A stretch of DNA of 6,601 nt from Ruminococcus sp. (GTDB lineage: Bacteria > Bacillota > Clostridia > Oscillospirales > Acutalibacteraceae), in NCBI GenBank assembly GCA_023667385.1, contig JAMPAE010000085.1, positions 1-6,601 of the forward strand. The letters run 5' to 3'. This document shows positions 6,271-6,601 of the stretch, piece after piece. Every line of letters starts with the position of its first letter. Position 1 is the stretch's first letter. Below the pieces are notes generated by a model. The model ran no database searches and had not been told where the DNA came from. It worked only from the letters and a program-made list of their open reading frames with translations. A program made the translations under genes and the position numbers.

Positions 6271-6284
6271 AGCGAGGTTGCAAC

Positions 6285-6601
6285 ATGAACAGTGAAAAAA
6301 GAATTTACACAATAGCTACTGCGCATCTTGACACAGTCTGGAACTGGGATTTTGAATATGTAATCACAGACTGCATTAAAAATACGCTTGATGAAAATTT
6401 TGCGTTGTTTGAAAAGTATCCCGACTATAAGTTTAACTTCGAGGGCGCATATCGCTATGAGCTTATGGAGGAATACTATCCTGAAAGATTCGAAAAAATG
6501 AAGCAGTACATCGCTGACGGCAAATGGAACGTCTGCGGAAGTAGCTATGAAAACGGCGACGTCAACATTCCGTCACCTGAATCGCTTTTCAGGAACATCC
6601 T
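6285..6601 (+). CDS. Glycoside hydrolase family 38 alpha-mannosidase-like protein, N-terminal part
   Basis: This is the first 105 codons (and two bases of the next) of a GH38-type enzyme, cut by the window edge. The family hydrolyses alpha-mannosidic bonds with a zinc ion in the active site. Near the start, ATAHLDTVWNWDFE matches the HxDxxW zinc-site motif, with H14 and D16 as ligands. At residues 85-103, ENGDVNIPSPESLFR corresponds to the family segment usually written PDxNxPSGESLxRQ, in which the Asp, here D92, is the nucleophile and a zinc ligand. The Pro before the Asp and the Gly of PSGES are replaced, so this is a divergent member. No signal peptide is visible, which suggests a cytoplasmic enzyme acting on imported oligosaccharides. 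The ribosome binding site GCGAGG at 6272-6277 lies seven bases before the ATG. The gap from the peptidase gene is 14 bases, so the two are almost certainly cotranscribed. Confidence 0.85.
   Translation, partial: MNSEKRIYTIATAHLDTVWNWDFEYVITDCIKNTLDENFALFEKYPDYKFNFEGAYRYELMEEYYPERFEKMKQYIADGKWNVCGSSYENGDVNIPSPESLFRNI

Noticed and set aside
5800..6312. 170-codon minus-strand open frame across the end of the M28 gene and the GH38 start
   Set aside because: It overlaps catalytic motifs of the M28 gene and the ribosome binding site of the GH38 gene, and its Cys- and Phe-rich product resembles no family.

Overview
The window looks like chromosomal DNA of a low-to-moderate GC Gram-positive bacterium of the class Clostridia. 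A gut Ruminococcaceae/Oscillospirales-type organism is the likeliest source, but that is an inference. It rests on the gene order nadK-argR-recN, which is typical of Clostridia and Bacilli, on strong AAAGGAG-type ribosome binding sites, on sigma-A-type promoters with 17-base spacers, and on the presence of a glycan-degradation gene. All recognised genes lie on the plus strand. I saw no tRNA, rRNA, CRISPR array, insertion sequence or phage gene.

Layout. Bases 1-458 hold the 3' part of NAD kinase (nadK). It is followed after 14 bases by the arginine repressor argR (473-931) and then by the DNA-repair ATPase recN (996-2669). These three look like one transcription unit that begins upstream of the window. 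A near-consensus promoter overlaps the recN stop codon and drives tyrosyl-tRNA synthetase (tyrS, 2731-3957). A long imperfect hairpin (3970-4006) follows tyrS. Next comes an eight-helix membrane protein of the YhhN/TMEM86 family (about 4049-4825), whose start is uncertain. A 128-base AT-rich gap carries a second clear promoter with operator-like sequences. It precedes a probable two-gene operon: a membrane-embedded M28-family zinc peptidase (4972-6270) and, 14 bases later, the start of a glycoside hydrolase family 38 alpha-mannosidase-like gene (6285 to the window edge).

How the genes relate. The first half is housekeeping: NADP supply, arginine control, double-strand-break repair and tRNA charging. 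The second half turns to accessory metabolism. The peptidase and the mannosidase-like enzyme share a promoter whose -35 region resembles a LacI/CcpA-type operator. This would fit sugar-responsive control of glycan or glycopeptide use, although the substrate cannot be read from the sequence.

The most unusual observation is the architecture of the M28 protein. All five expected zinc ligands and the catalytic glutamate are present, but the domain is interrupted by two pairs of membrane helices. One pair lies between the first and second metal ligands. I found no convincing new defence or mobile system in this window.
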